From positions 1-64,000 of the forward strand of contig JAAVTG010000128.1 in assembly GCA_011947345.1 (NCBI GenBank): a DNA stretch of 64,000 nt, given 5' to 3'. The translations under genes and the position numbers were made by a program. Of the stretch, positions 45,524 through 58,059 are shown in pieces. Source of the DNA: Phytophthora quininea. Its lineage: Eukaryota; Oomycota; Peronosporomycetes; Peronosporales; Peronosporaceae. The notes beneath the pieces are model-generated. The model was not told where the DNA came from, ran no database searches, and was given only the letters and a program-made list of their open reading frames with translations. How positions within the stretch are numbered: the stretch's first letter is position 1; each line of letters begins with the position of its first letter.

Positions 45524-47882
45524 ATGGCGTTGCTGGAAGAGCTACGAGCTGCTGTTGGACGAGGAGACATGGAAGCTGTTCGATGCCTGGTGAGGACCAG
45601 TTTAGAAGATGCCGATGGAGTTTCGTTGCTGCCTCTTGCGGCCACTGGGATGTGGTTGAGTTCTTGTTAGAACGTGATGTGGACGTCGACGCCAAGGATG
45701 AGGAAGGACGGTTTGCGCTATGGTATGCTGCTGCGGAAGGGAATTCGGAGATGATTAAATTTCTGGAAGCCCGTGGCAGTCAATGCCTTGACGGGGAGAA
45801 CGCCAGGGGTCGACCCCATTGATGGTAGCAGCCCATGATGGACACGCTGACGTGGTGACTTTGTTATTGCAGCGTGGAGCTAACGTTGACAAGCAAAATG
45901 CCGAAGGAGACACCGCACTGATGGCTGCTGCACTAAACGGACATTCTGAGATGGCGACGTTGTTGATACAGCATGGAGCAAGCGTTGATCAGCAACGTTC
46001 CGAGGGATATACGGCTCTGCTGATTGCGAGTGTCCAGGGCTGTATTGAAGTGGTTCGAGTTCTTATTGAAAATGGTGCGCTCGTCGACGTGGAAAACGAC
46101 TCTGGATTGACGCCACTGATGGCTGTTTCTCAAGATGGAAATTCTAACGGAGTCGAGTTATTGGTCAAGCATGGTGCAAGCGTCAACAAGCAGCGTGATA
46201 ATGGCGATAGCGCTCTCTTCATCGCAAGTTCGCATGGCTGTATTGATGTAGCTCGAGTTCTCATCGACAATGGTGCTTTCACTGACTTGGCAGATAACGA
46301 GGGGTTTACGCCACTGATGGCTGCTTCTCAAGAAGGATATCACGGTGTCGTGGCGTTGCTCCTAGAACATGGAGCAGACATCGACCGGCAAGTGCCGGGT
46401 GGATTTACTGCTCTGGTCTTGGGCTGTTTGAATGGCCACGTTGGCATTGCTCAACTTCTCATCGAGAATGGTGCTACCGTCGACTTGCCAGACAATTCTG
46501 GGTTTACGCCACTGATGGCAGCTTCTCAAGAGGGACACATGGACGTGGTGGCGTTATTGGTGCGGTATGGAACAAGCGTTGATCAGCAAAATTCTAATGG
46601 GAGTACAGCCCTACGTATACCATGTTGGAATGGCCACACTGACATTGTCAGAGTTCTGATCGAGTATAACGCTTCCATCGAATCAGCAACTAAGGTTAGA
46701 TTTACCCCACTAATGTCTGCCTCCCATAGAGGACATGCAGACGTAGTGGAACTTCTTCTTAAAAGTGGGGCTCAGTGTGATGCTACCAACACAGATGGTT
46801 GGACTTCGCTGATGTGGGCCGCAGAACGAGGTCACATTCAGAGATAGATGCTTTACTGCAGGCAGGAGTCCGTATCGACAAGCAGCTTCCTAACGGGGCG
46901 TCCGCTTTGGATATCGCGTGTGAACATGACCAATTTGCAGCTGCAGAGGCTTTGATAAACAGTGGAGCGGATCTCGAACTAGCTGACGACGAAGGATACA
47001 TACCATTGATCACAGCAGCGCAGTTGGGGTTTTCTGAGATCGTCCAGCTTTTATACAACCACGGAGCTCACCTGGATAAACGATTGCCCAGTGGAAGTAC
47101 TGCTTTAATCACTGCAACGTGGCACAGGAGACTTGAAGTCGTGCGGATCCTCGTAGATAAAGGGGCAGATATGACATTATGCGGAGGCTTCATGGGCTGG
47201 CCAGCTCTGCTTGTAGCAGCTTTCAGTGGGTTTACAGAGCTTGTGCAGCTCATTTACGAGCGAGCTTGGCAGTCACAAATGGGAGAACAGACGATTTTTT
47301 CTTGTTTGATGCTTCAAGAACGCGAACGGGCCAAGTCCCAAGCTCAAAGATTGATCAAAAGCGTCGAAACGGAGACACAACGCTGCGGATTGCTTGTGAA
47401 ATGGGTGATCTGAAACGAGTCGAGGTGTTGCTGAAGACCTCCGAGGCTGTGAATATTCCCGATCGCGATGGAGACACACCACTGATAACTGCAGCATCGT
47501 CTGGCTTCTATTCAACAGTGGAGCTCCTTCTGAATCGAGGCGCTGATATTAATCAGTGTGGATGGAATGGATGTTCTGCTCTTGCTTTAGCGAGTGGGGC
47601 TGGTCATTTGAGCACCGCAAAAGTGTTAATCGTACGCGGCGCCAACTTGGATGTCAAAGACAACGACGGTAGCACCGCTCTCATGGAGGCAGCTGCAAAT
47701 GGCCATGTTGACATCGTCCGCTTGATCCTCGAACGTGGAGCATCGGTGGATTTAACGAACGACGAGGGTGAGACTGCGCTCATGCGGGCGAGAAGAACGG
47801 TCACACCGATGTGGCAGCAGTGCTGCACGAATACAATGCTTCAACCTCAGTTGCTATCACGACAACAACAATGGACGAGTAG
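45524..47882 (+). CDS. Ankyrin-repeat protein (ankyrin gene B, about 787 residues)
   Basis: The start MALLEELRAAVGRGDMEAVR at 45524 is 105 bp from the start of gene A on the other strand. About 22 ankyrin repeats follow, several of them near copies of each other (GFTPLMAASQEGY/H). A module around 46840-47500 is paralogous to ones in genes A and D (LPSGSTALITATWHRRLEVV, VQLIYERAWQ, then RNGDTTLRIACEMGDL). Five one-base corrections (near 45625, 45810, 46835, 47340 and 47790) give a length divisible by three. The corrected end reads STSVAITTTTMDE, at 47882. The role is probably a protein-binding scaffold. Confidence 0.8.
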
Positions 47883-47985
47883 TACGAGGAAGAAGCTGGG
47901 AAGTTTGCTCTGCTACTGGCAAAGGGTGTATAGTTAGCTAGCTTGGGTCTTGCAAAAAAACAACCGCGCACGAAAGCCGTGGGTC

Positions 47986-49235
47986 TCAGTTGATGCACAG
48001 GCAATCCAGAGTTTCGACCTGGTTACTTCGTTCTGTTCGCGTTAAAATTCCCATAGCGATAGGCAAAGCTTTGACGCGATCTAGCCCCACGTCGGTTAAC
48101 CTCCCTTGTAGCAAATCCATTAGATCGCCATGACCCGAACGAAAAACAACCGTTAGCGGCGTCCAGCCTGCGTGGTTTGGCAAATTCACTGTCGCGCCGT
48201 TTTCGAGCAATAGCTTGACGAGTGGTAGGTGGCCATTATGAGCAGCCCAGAGGAGAACACTGTTTCCATCATCGTCACGAGCGTCAACATCCGCGCCATT
48301 GTCAAGTAACATTTTCACAGCGTCAAGCTTTCCAGCTTCCGACGCAGCTCGCAATGCGGTGGCTCCTCTTGGTCCCTGCTTGTCAACGTTCGCTCCGTTT
48401 TGCAGCAGTAAGTTTACGATGTTCATGTAGCCTCCGAGAGCAGCGGCAATCAGTGGAGTCACTGCTGCGTGGTTAGTAAGGTCTACTGAGGCACCGTTAT
48501 CTAGGAGAAATTCCACGATTTCAATCCTGCCATTATTTGCAGCCCACAGAAGCGGACTGTTCCCGTCGTCGTCAGACAAATCAAAATCTGCGCCACGAAC
48601 GGTTAAAATCTCCAGAATGTCAAACCGCTCGACTTCGCTGGCAATTCGAAGAGCAGTGCCACCACCAGGACCTTGCAGATCCACATTTGCCCCATTGTTT
48701 AACAATATTTCGACCACTTCGCTGTGGCCACCACCCGCTGCGACCATCAACGGCGTCCACCCGAAATCGTTTACCAAGTCCACGGAAGCCCCACTCTTTA
48801 ATAACAAATTTGTTAATGAAAGAAGTCCATTCCCAGAACACCACAACAAGGAACTATTGCCATCTGCATCCAACAAATCAACATTCGCTCCATAGTTCAG
48901 CAAGAGTTCCACAATGTCGAGGCGTTCAAGCTCGCACGCGACTCGAAGCGCAGCCACTCCGTTGGACGTAGAACGTTGGGGTCTGCTCCATTCTTGAGCA
49001 GTTGCAGCACCGAATCGACTTGGTTGTTGATGATAGCTGCCGTCAACATTGTAGAATCAGCGATTTCTTGGCCACCAAGGTGAATAGCGTCAACTTCGCC
49101 GAAATGTTTTCCTGTGATGTAGTGTTGGGTTTCACTTGTCATCGTTAGAGCAAATTCCGAAGTGAACTCGAAGACATTTGGTCTAATCGATTTTGAAGCC
49201 GCAGCCATTCTTGTGCTTGTTGATAGCCGAAGCAT
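47986..49235 (-). CDS. Ankyrin-repeat protein (ankyrin gene C, about 416 residues)
   Basis: The start MLRLSTSTRMAAASKSIRP is at 49235; a second Met ten codons on is possible. An N-terminal segment without repeats (EFALTMTSETQHYITGKHFG) precedes about ten ankyrin repeats, ending with a non-repeat tail (DLLQGRLTDVGLDRVKALPI...). One frameshift near 48965 closes with one base. Repeats alternate between GTALRIASE-type and GWTPLMVAA-type units, as in genes A and D. It converges on gene B, with 103 bp between stops. Confidence 0.82.
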
Positions 49236-49871
49236 GATATCTGTACGTAGTTGTGACGTGAGTAGGAGAAGACATGGAGGTCAAGCGTGGGTACAGCCTT
49301 GACGACGTGAAAAGAGAAGCATGGGTTGTATTGTACTGTGGCTCAAACGTACTCCGCAGCTTCGTTAAACCGTTGCGTTGTACAGACTGGTTAGATACGG
49401 CGCGATACGTGTCCGGCGCGATGAAGAGCCCGCGTCTAACACGATGTTTCGAGCGTTGAAGACTATGTGTTCGGCCGTTCCAGCGTCGTCATACCGGATT
49501 CGTTGGTCGTTCCGTGAACGATAGAGCTCTTGTATTGCTAATGACCATGCTTGCGATGACCCGAGAAGTACAAGTATCTACATAGAATCAATCGTGAATA
49601 CGTGTAAATTTGTACAGACTTCAATGATGAATAAATGCACTATAATACATGCTGGACGCGGAATGGACGAACGCGATGGCAACGAGCGCTGCCTGGTGAG
49701 CCAAAACGAGACGCTGTCTTTAAACAAGGACCAGATGTGCACCCTCCTGCTTCCAACCGCACCAAACCATGAGTAGAAATGGATAGGATCTTAGCCAGCA
49801 TTTGAACTCTAAACCCATATGGGACCGTCCTCTGCTGGCGTCCATTTCGCTAAACGCGCTCTGGGGCTGCA

Positions 49872-52441
49872 ATGTCAAGTGAGGAGGTCGAGTCCGAGTC
49901 GATGAACACCGTCAATACTGAAGGTCAAGGGGAACCGACGCTGCTGGTCGCCTGTCAAGAAGGAGACATGGAGCAAGTCGCTTCTCTGCTGCTAACCACC
50001 GAGAATATTGACCTACCTGATAGTAGTGGCTGGACACCACTTCTTGCTGCCGTTGTGAACAATCACCCTGAAAGTCTAAAGTTGCTACTGGACAAGGGAG
50101 CTTCATGGGCCAAACACTCTGTCAAGGAATCACAGCCTTGCACTTCGCATGCTCTCTCGGACTTGCTGCAAGCGCTAAAATTTTACTGGAAAAGGGTACT
50201 ACGATTGACATCCAAAGTGAAAAGGGGACTCTCCGCTGATCGCTGCAGCGGCCACTGGACAAGCTGCAGTTGTGGAACTCTTGCTAAAACATGGAGCGCC
50301 TAAAGAGCTGGGGAATAACAATGGGGTGACGGCGCTCATGGTTGCAGTCGCGAACGAGAAGGTGGCGACGGTGCTGTTGCTGCTTGAAAATGGAGTCAAC
50401 ATTAACCAGCACGGACCTGACGGATCTACTGCTCTTCGAATCGCGTGCGAGTATGAACTTGTGGGAATGGTAAGAATTCTGATTGAAGGTGGCGCAAAAG
50501 TCGACGAGGTGGATGGTGAAGGTACCAGTTCTCTGTTGTGGACTGCTGAGAACGGTCACACTGCAGTTGTCGAGTTGCTGCTACAACATGGTGCTGCAGT
50601 TAACTTGGCTAATCACTCTGGGATGGTGCCTTTGATCGCTGCTGCAGCAAATGGCCACGCGGAGGTGGTGACTTTATGGAGGTGGTTGCAGTCTGTTGTG
50701 GCAGGCTGCTCGGAATGGCCACGTGAATTTGGTTGATCTGCTTTTGGAAAACAATGCGTCGATTGATTTGTCTAACAGAGGCGGTGTGACGCCACTGATG
50801 CCCGCTATCATCGGCAAGCATGACGACGTTATCGAGCTGCTAATGCAGAAGGGAGCAGATCTTAATCTGCAGAGTTCTCGTGGATGTACTGCTCTGCGGT
50901 TTGCGTGTGAGTTTGAGCAGCCATAAGTTGTCAAAAGGTTGCTGGAGGCTGGCGCGGCAATTGACTTGTCAGACTCTAACGCAGATAGCCCTCTCTTCTG
51001 GGCTGCAAGGAATGGCTCGACTAGTTCAATAAAGTTATTGCTGGACAACGGCGCCATGCCGACCAATAGCGTCGGGCTGACACTGTTAATGGTGGCCTGC
51101 GCAGAGGGACAAATGGATGTTATCATATTGTTGCTGCAGCGTGGAGTAGACGTCGACCATCAAAGCCCAAGCGGAGCTGCTGCTCTGGGAATTGCTTGCG
51201 AGCTTGGGCGTCTGAGCGCTGTTCGAACCCTTCTGGAGCATGGAGCGGTGATCGATATTCTGGACGAGCAAGGCAATTCCCGCTTGATTTCGCTGCCCAG
51301 GATGGCCACACTGCAGTTGTGGAATTGTTAGTACAACACGGAACTCGACTCGACTTGACCAATACTGATGGCTACACTGCATTGATGTTTGCTGTAACCG
51401 GTGGCCATCATGAGGTCGTAGTGTTGTTGCTGCAGAAAGGTGCCAAGAGACCAGCAAGGTCCTCGAGCAGCGACTGCTTTGCGGATCGCTTGTGAGATTG
51501 GTCAGTTGAATCCGGTACGACTTCTCGTGAGCCATGGAGCAGCAATCGACTTGCCTGACGATGAAGGCAATATTCCGCTTTTGTGGGTTGTTGAAAAAGG
51601 TTATATCGACATCGTATACCTGCTACTGGAGCAGGGGCGTCTGTGGATTTACCAAACAACAACGGAATTACTCCGTTGATGAGTGCTGCATGGATCGGAC
51701 ATGTTGAGGTACTCACTGTGTTACTTGAGTCAGGAGCAAAGCTAGACTGCCATGCTCTGAGTGGGGATACCCCGCTGATTAACGCCTGTAAGGCCGGCCA
51801 ATTGGATGCAGCTCGACTGCTAGTTGACAATGGCGCTGCTATTGGTTTGCCCGACGTCCAAGACCACGGTCCTCTGTTCTGGGCTATAGAGAAGGTCATA
51901 CTCCCGTCGTGAAGTTTCTTTGCGAGGTGGCGATGAATGGAGCATCATACTCGGTGGATAGAGCAGCCGCTCTTTACGCTGCTTGCAAGTTGGGTCATAT
52001 CGACGTTGCAAAAGTTCTCGTTGGTTGCGGCACAAGTGTGGACAGTGCAGACTTGAGTGGTCATGACTCCGTTTTTGTGTGCCGCTAGTACAAACATTTG
52101 GATGTGGTAGGGTATTTGCTAGAAAGCGGTGCTTCAATCGACTTGACATCAAAAGATGGTGTAACCCCACTGATGATTACTTGCAGAACTGGGAATACGG
52201 ACGTAGTGAAGCTGCTTTTGAAGAAGGGAGCAAGCGTGGACTTGCAATCAGCGGATGGAATCACTCCGCTTGTTTCAGCATCGGTTAATGGTCAAGTCGA
52301 TGCTGTTCAGGCTCTCGTGGAATCCGGTGCGATAGTCGATTTACTGGGCAGCAAACACGACAACAACAAAACCCCGCTCATGTCGGCAGCAATCCAGGGA
52401 TACCTCACCATCGTAAAGTTTCTCGTTCAACACGGCGCGAA
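49872..52441 (+). pseudogene. Ankyrin gene D, 5' part, interrupted by a retrotransposon
   Basis: The start MSSEEVESESMNTVNTEGQG at 49872 is followed by about two dozen ankyrin repeats. The frame breaks repeatedly. Many breaks are homopolymer shifts like those elsewhere (50115, 50222, 51290, 51640, 51895), but two are not. There is an in-frame TAA at 50924-50926 inside a conserved repeat (CEFEQP then VVKRLLEAGAAID), and an irregular, shortened repeat lies near 50680-50710. The reading frame then runs into the LTR element at 52442. The 3' part resumes at 59277. I classify it as a disrupted gene. Confidence 0.8.
52437..52441. repeat. Target-site duplication, left copy
   Basis: GCGAA directly before the left LTR, repeated directly after the right LTR at 59277-59281. 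Confidence 0.9.
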
Positions 52442-52589
52442 TGTAACGGGGCGGTGCTTGTGGGGAATTTAACTCTGGCTATTCAATCTGTGTGGCGCCC
52501 GACTTCGGGCGCCGTGAGCCAACAAAACTAAGAGCTAATCTAATTGGTCGCCGTGGCGCACGGCGACCGTGTGACGGTACCCCGTCACA
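52442..52589 (-). repeat. Long terminal repeat (3' LTR of the element)
   Basis: 148 bp, starts TG and ends CA in either orientation. Contains a strong hairpin GGCGCCCGACTTCGGGCGCC and a second GGTCGCCGTG...CACGGCGACC. Confidence 0.95.
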
Positions 52590-52598
52590 CCACCCCTA
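52590..52598 (-). other. Putative polypurine tract
   Basis: Minus strand reads AGGGGTGG immediately before the 3' LTR, the expected place for the plus-strand primer, with one interrupting T. Confidence 0.5.
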
Positions 52599-52684
52599 CG
52601 TAAGGTTGAAGCTGCGATGATCCCAAACAGCTTGGTGAGCTCTTCACAATCGAAAGAGCCACCCGCGACAGCAGCAGTACGAAC

Positions 52685-53458
52685 ATGGACAGAGACACCG
52701 TGGACGCCGAGCTCGTGACGTACGAGGAGGTCCTGGAGCGTTGGGCCTTCACGGACTGCAGTGGCTTCGACAACGCCCTCAGTGACAGCGAAATGCGTGC
52801 GCTGTTTAGCCGCTGGCGCGCCACGCGAAGCAAACCCGACGCTGCGATCGGCAGCGTCACCGCGCAGTCGATGGATCGGTCCTGGACGGCGTTCGTCAAC
52901 CGCTGGAACACGGAGGGGCCAGCGGCGTTCCAGCAGAAACTCCTGCAGCGCGAGGAGCAGCACTCGCGCTTCTCCGTGGGGGCCTTGGCGGTCCAGATTT
53001 GCGAGTTGTCATGGGATGCCGACCGCGACTGCTGCTTCGCTCATTATCGCATCGGATGTCCAAGTTGTCGCGGGTACAGCGTACCGCGACCAAGTGACGC
53101 TGTTTGGGAGCGCATCACAAGCGCCACACCCCTTTCCGAAGCCGAGCGCAAGCTGGTGGGGCTGTTCCAGCGAGCGCTGCACGAGGCTAGGCGCGGCGAG
53201 GAGTCGCGCCCCGTGGAAGGCCTGCCTCGTACGCCTCCACGCAGTCCGGAACGTCCGCTAGCAGCACCTCCCGCGGCTCCCAGCTGTCGTCCAGCGGTCC
53301 AATCCACCGGACCAGATACCGGCGGGAGCTCGGGATATCCCCGTCGCAGCGACGAGCGCTGCGACTACCGGTGGAGTCGTCGTGATCAAGGATGGCTTCC
53401 ACAATGTGACGAAAGTTACCATCGCGATCAACAAGCGGATCCGGGCCGTCGCGAATGA
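52685..53458 (+). CDS. Antisense open frame in the retrotransposon 3' region, unknown product
   Basis: A 257-codon frame with an ATG runs opposite to the element, in the 600 bp between integrase stop and 3' LTR, and overlaps the chromodomain end by about 270 bp. Its first 140 residues look protein-like (YEEVLERWAFTDCSGFDNAL, SWTAFVNRWNTEGPAAF, HYRIGCPSCRGY). The later part is Pro/Arg-rich, as expected when antisense to a coding frame. After its TGA the same frame continues with LERLESCVEQLERENRALRQ, a perfect-looking coiled coil, antisense to the disordered integrase linker. It may be an accessory gene of this element family, or chance. Confidence 0.35.
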   Translation: MDRDTVDAELVTYEEVLERWAFTDCSGFDNALSDSEMRALFSRWRATRSKPDAAIGSVTAQSMDRSWTAFVNRWNTEGPAAFQQKLLQREEQHSRFSVGALAVQICELSWDADRDCCFAHYRIGCPSCRGYSVPRPSDAVWERITSATPLSEAERKLVGLFQRALHEARRGEESRPVEGLPRTPPRSPERPLAAPPAAPSCRPAVQSTGPDTGGSSGYPRRSDERCDYRWSRRDQGWLPQCDESYHRDQQADPGRRE

Positions 53459-56400
53459 ACCGAGCGCGAGTGGGCGATGGCGCGTCGTCTGGAGCGCCTG
53501 GAGAGCTGCGTGGAGCAGCTGGAGCGGGAGAATCGAGCGTTGCGGCAGATGTTGTGGGTGCCGCGTCACGCGGCACCGGATTATCGCTAGGGATCGACGC
53601 CGGGCGGTAGCGGCGCAGACGACCGACGTAAAACGTCGGGTGTAGTCGCAGGGCAGATGGTAGTTGTAGCCGATAAGCATCTCCAATGACCTTTAACACC
53701 TTGAATGGGCCAATGTACCGTGGCGCGAGCTTGTTTGCGCCCAGATTCGTCACAAGGGTTGGGGAAATCCCATTGGTAGATAATAGGACCTGGTCCCCAA
53801 CGTGGAACCTTTCCACGTTTCGGCGTCCGCTGCGGTCCGCATTCTCCTTCTGGCGATCGACGGCAGCAGCGATCGCGTCGCGGACGTAGCGGACAATCAC
53901 CGCGCGCTGTTGCACGAACTCATGGACAGCCGCAGTGTCGCTCCGCTGCGGCGCCGCGTTGGGCGCAAAGTTTGACGGCGGAGGCCCAGTAGCCGAGACC
54001 GAATCAGGTGCAGTGCGAAGCTCAGCTGCGCGACGCGGACGCGGGTTGATCAGCGTCCGGCTGGTCCAAGCAGCAACATCTCGTGGAGAAGCAGCCGACG
54101 CTCGCGCGGCGGCCCGTGTAAGAGGACCCTGGCTGGAGTCCCGCGTGGAAGACCTCGTGGTCACCGCGTTCACATTGGGGTTAGCGGTCAACTCGTGCGG
54201 CGCTGCGGAGGCGACACCAGTGGAAGTGGAGGTCGCAACGTCGTGGGTCCCTGACAGCTGAACTGGAAGGGGGCGCTCCAGCCCAAGGAGCGCCGGAACG
54301 CGCGGGTGACGGCCAAAGTTGACGAAGAATGGCGTCAGGCCAGTTGACGCGTGCACGGCGTTATTGATGGCGAACTCCACCATCGGCAGGAAAGAGCTCC
54401 ATGACGTGAATGACGTGGCGTAACTCCGCAGCACGTCTTCGACAACCCGGTTAACTCGTTCGGTCTGGCCATCGGTCTCAGGATGTGACGCGGTGGACAT
54501 CGCCAACCGCGTCCCGACAAGTTTGAAGAGTTCCGTCCAGAAAGCTGCAGTAAAACGCGGGTCTCGATCGGATACAATTGAGGATGGAAGTCCATGGTGG
54601 CGATACACTGTGTCGAGAAACAGCGCCGCCGACTGAGACGCGGTGATCGATGAGGCAACGGGAGCAAGGTGGGCCATCTTGCTAAATCGGTCGACGAAAA
54701 CAAGTATGCCTGTGCGGCCTTGAGCGTCTCGTGGCAGACCAAAAACGAAATCCATGCTGACCGATGTCCACGGACCCGTCGCGACTGGAAGAGGTCGAAG
54801 CGGGGCTCGCTTCGACGGCGAAGGCTTGACACGCTGGCACGCTTCACAGGAGCGGACCCACTTGCGTACCCACTTGTACATGTGTGGCCAGTAGAAGTCG
54901 CGCGATAGTGACGCGAATGTTTTCTCGCGTCCGAGGTGGCCGCCGCTAGGGGTATCGTGAAACTCATGGATCAGTCGGGCTCTGAGGTCGTCGTCAAGCG
55001 GGACGACTATGCGTGGCGGGTCCGCGCGATCGACGCGGAAGGTCAGCAGATCCCCATCGAGACTGTAGCGGTCAACACGGGCGCGACTGCGAAGGGACAA
55101 GCGGCGCCGCGCCGCGTCTGATGGTTCTCTCAGGTACTTAATCAATTCGGAGCACGCTGCGTCCGACTCGTACGCGGCCGCGATCAGGTTGCGGAGCAGG
55201 TGGACGCTGCGACTTCAACAGCAGCGATGTCATCAGCGGTGCACATTGCGCATTCGTCGTCATCCTCGTCGCCAATCGCATGGCGACCCGATTGCACGTA
55301 ATCTGGGCGACGCGAGAGTGCGTCGGCAAGGATGTTGGTCTTGCCCGGCTTGTAGTGAACGACGAAGTTGTACTCCGAGAAGAGCGACAGCCAACGCGCC
55401 ATGCGCTGGGACAAGTGGGGACTCTTGGTCGCTGTCCGCAGCGACGCGTGATCCGTGTAGACCACGAAGGTCTGCTCGCCCAAGAGATACACGCGGAACT
55501 TGATGAGGGCGTATCGCATCGCCAACAGCTCCTTGTCGTGGACTGGATAATTCCGCTCCGCAGGCTTCAGTTGACGCGACTGGTAGCTCACCACTCGTTC
55601 GCGACCAGTGTCGTCGAACTGCATCAAGGCGCAACCGATCGCGAAGTCGCTCGCGTCACACACCACGTGAAAAGACTTCGAGTGGTCCGGGAGCATTAGG
55701 ACTGGCGCGGTGGATAAGCTTGTCTTCACCGCGTCGAAGGCTGCTTGGTGCTCGGGGCGCCACGACCACGTGGCGTCGGCTTTCAGGAGTTGCGACAGCG
55801 GCCGAACAGTCGAAGCAAAGTTCTTCGAGTAGTGGTGGAGATATGTGGCGAGTCCAAGCCACTGCCGAAGCTGTTTCTGGTCCTGCGGAGTCGGCCAAGC
55901 GCAGATCGCCGCGATCTTCTCCGGGTCGGGGCGAACGCCGTCCTTGCTGACGTAGCTCCCGAGTACTGGAATCTCGGGAGCGCAGAAGATGCATTTCTTC
56001 AAGTTGGCGTACAGCTTGTTTGCCCGCATCACCTCGAACACCTTGCGGAAGTGTTGAAGGTGGACGTCGACATCCGTCGTGCCGCTCTCGGCACGACTGT
56101 GAATGAAGATGTCGTCGAAGTAGCTGGGCGCGAAGTCTCGATACGGACGCAGTAGGTTGGACACCATGCGGTTGAAAGTGGCAGGGGCATTCTTGAGCCC
56201 CTGCGGCATCACGAGCCATTCCCAGAGCATGCCGCTGGGCGTGCTGACCGCAGTCAACGGCACGTCTTCTTCACGCATCAGGATTTGGTAGAAGCCATCC
56301 ATCAGGTCGATAGCACTGTACATAGTGCTGCCTGACATAGTGTCGAGCACCATGTCCTTCCGCGGGATCGGCGTCTGCGCCGGGATGGTGGCGTCATTGA

Positions 56401-58059
56401 GCTTGTTGAAGGCGTGTACGATGCGCCAACCGCCCGTCGCCTTCTTCACGCAGAATGTCGGACTGGAATGCGGCGATAAGCTATCACGGACGTGGCCGGC
56501 TTGCCGGCGACCCTCGAAGAACGCATCAATTGCTTCGACTTGGTCGCGGGGAAGCGGCCATTGTCGCGTCACACAGTACTTCGATCCGGGAACGAGATCA
56601 ATTTCGTGTCGAACACCACGATCGGGGGAGTTCAGCCGGAACCTTGTCGGGGAAGATGTCGATGAACTCGCGAACCAGCGGAGCAACTGGGTTACCAGCG
56701 GCTTCAAGTGCCGGTAACGACTGAGCCAAGTAGCGGGCTTCGCGGGCAGACTTAGGCTCAGCGCCTTGCGGGCGTTTCCGGGCATCGAAGGCTTGGTCGC
56801 CAGCGTCAACATCGACAGCCGTGATGGTCGCGGAGTTGTCCGCGACGATCATGCAAACCTGCTCGATCTCACCATGTTTCAAGTCGTGGAGGAAGTGTTT
56901 CCACGACAGACCAGGCAACTTGGTGATCTCGGGTGCGTCGCACGGAGGACGTGCGACCTCGACGTCGCGCGTGCGCGGGTTCGTCGCCGCGTCATCTCGC
57001 ACTAGAACAGAGATAACCCCGGAGTCAGATGTGTCTGACTCGCTCGGAGGAGCGCGGGGACGCCGAGGCTGGCGGCGCCCACGGCGACGGACTGGCCGGG
57101 TGAACGCATCGGTAGCAGGCAGTGGGAGACCACGCTCGACCAAGTCTGCTGTATTCAGACGCCGGGACACGACATCGGCGTCAACTTCATCAGAGAGCTC
57201 CTGCTCGACCACATGCGGGAGTCCCTGCTCGACCGCGCGTGGGAGGCCACGCTCAACCACATCTTCTTGTTTATCGTCAACGGAGAGCCGCTGCTCATCC
57301 GGGTGTGGGAACCCCTGTTCGACCACGTTGTTGTCCGCCGTCGAGAGCCACTGCTCATCGGGACGTGGGAACCCATGCTCGACCACGTCAGACACGTCTT
57401 GAGGCACCTGCTCAAGACCGGCGCAGGATGCGTGCTCGCATGCCGCACACGAAGGGCCATCGCCCACTTCAGGTGCGGCATGGGTCATGGAGTCGGAGTC
57501 CATGACTGCAACATGCGGCCATCGGTTCGGCGTTCCGCGCAAGAACGCCAGCACTGCATTCACGTCGATGTCACGAGGGCGGACCGTACCAGTCAGCCAG
57601 TTAATCTCAGGCTGGTGACGGGCGAGCCATGGGATGCCGAAGACGCAATCGAACGAGCCACTCAGCTCGATCACGAGGAACTCTTCGGAGCTTCGGAATC
57701 CGTCGAACTCGTACGTGAAGGTCGTAGAGCGCCGCGGCGTACACCGTGGCTTGTCATCGGCGTATTTCACGATCATCTCCCCGGACCTTCGCGAAGGCTC
57801 AGGTCCGCCGGTAGCACCGACAAACTCTCGGCGCGAACGAAGTTGTTCGTCGCGCCCGAATCCAGCAGCGCGCGAAGCGGCCGCTTCGCACCATCAACGT
57901 GAACATTGAGGACAATCAGTCTCGTGTCGCTGCCGGAGGTGGTGGCAAATAGTTGTGCACGATGCACGGAAGGGCTAGGAGGAGGCTCTGCCACCAGAGA
58001 GCCGTCGCTCCTTCCACGACCAGTAGGGCGCCCCGCGCCTACTGGTTGTCGCCATTTTT
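53187..58059 (-). CDS. Retrotransposon pol: protease, RT, RNase H, integrase, chromodomain
   Basis: Protease is seen as LLDSGATNNFV near 57870. A low-complexity linker (57050-57450) has repeated VVE-G-P units. RT carries YSAIDLMDGFYQ and the catalytic YFDDIFIHS near 56110. RNase H carries VVCDASDFAIGCALMQ and YTDHASL. Integrase has the HHCC finger (HDTPSGGHLG...CEACQRV) and the DDE residues in MDFVFGLP, VSDRDPRFTAAFW and HPETDGQTERVNR. The chromodomain is RYLVRWIGPLDDSWEPREVL near 53280. Shifts near 57778 and 55190 need one added base; the one at 56630 needs one C removed. All are in or next to short runs, so the element may encode an intact polyprotein. Confidence 0.92.

Noticed and set aside
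39932..49235. Programmed ribosomal frameshifting in ankyrin genes
   Set aside because: Breaks are numerous, scattered, mostly of the same missing-base type, and occur equally in unrelated genes, which fits run-length errors better.
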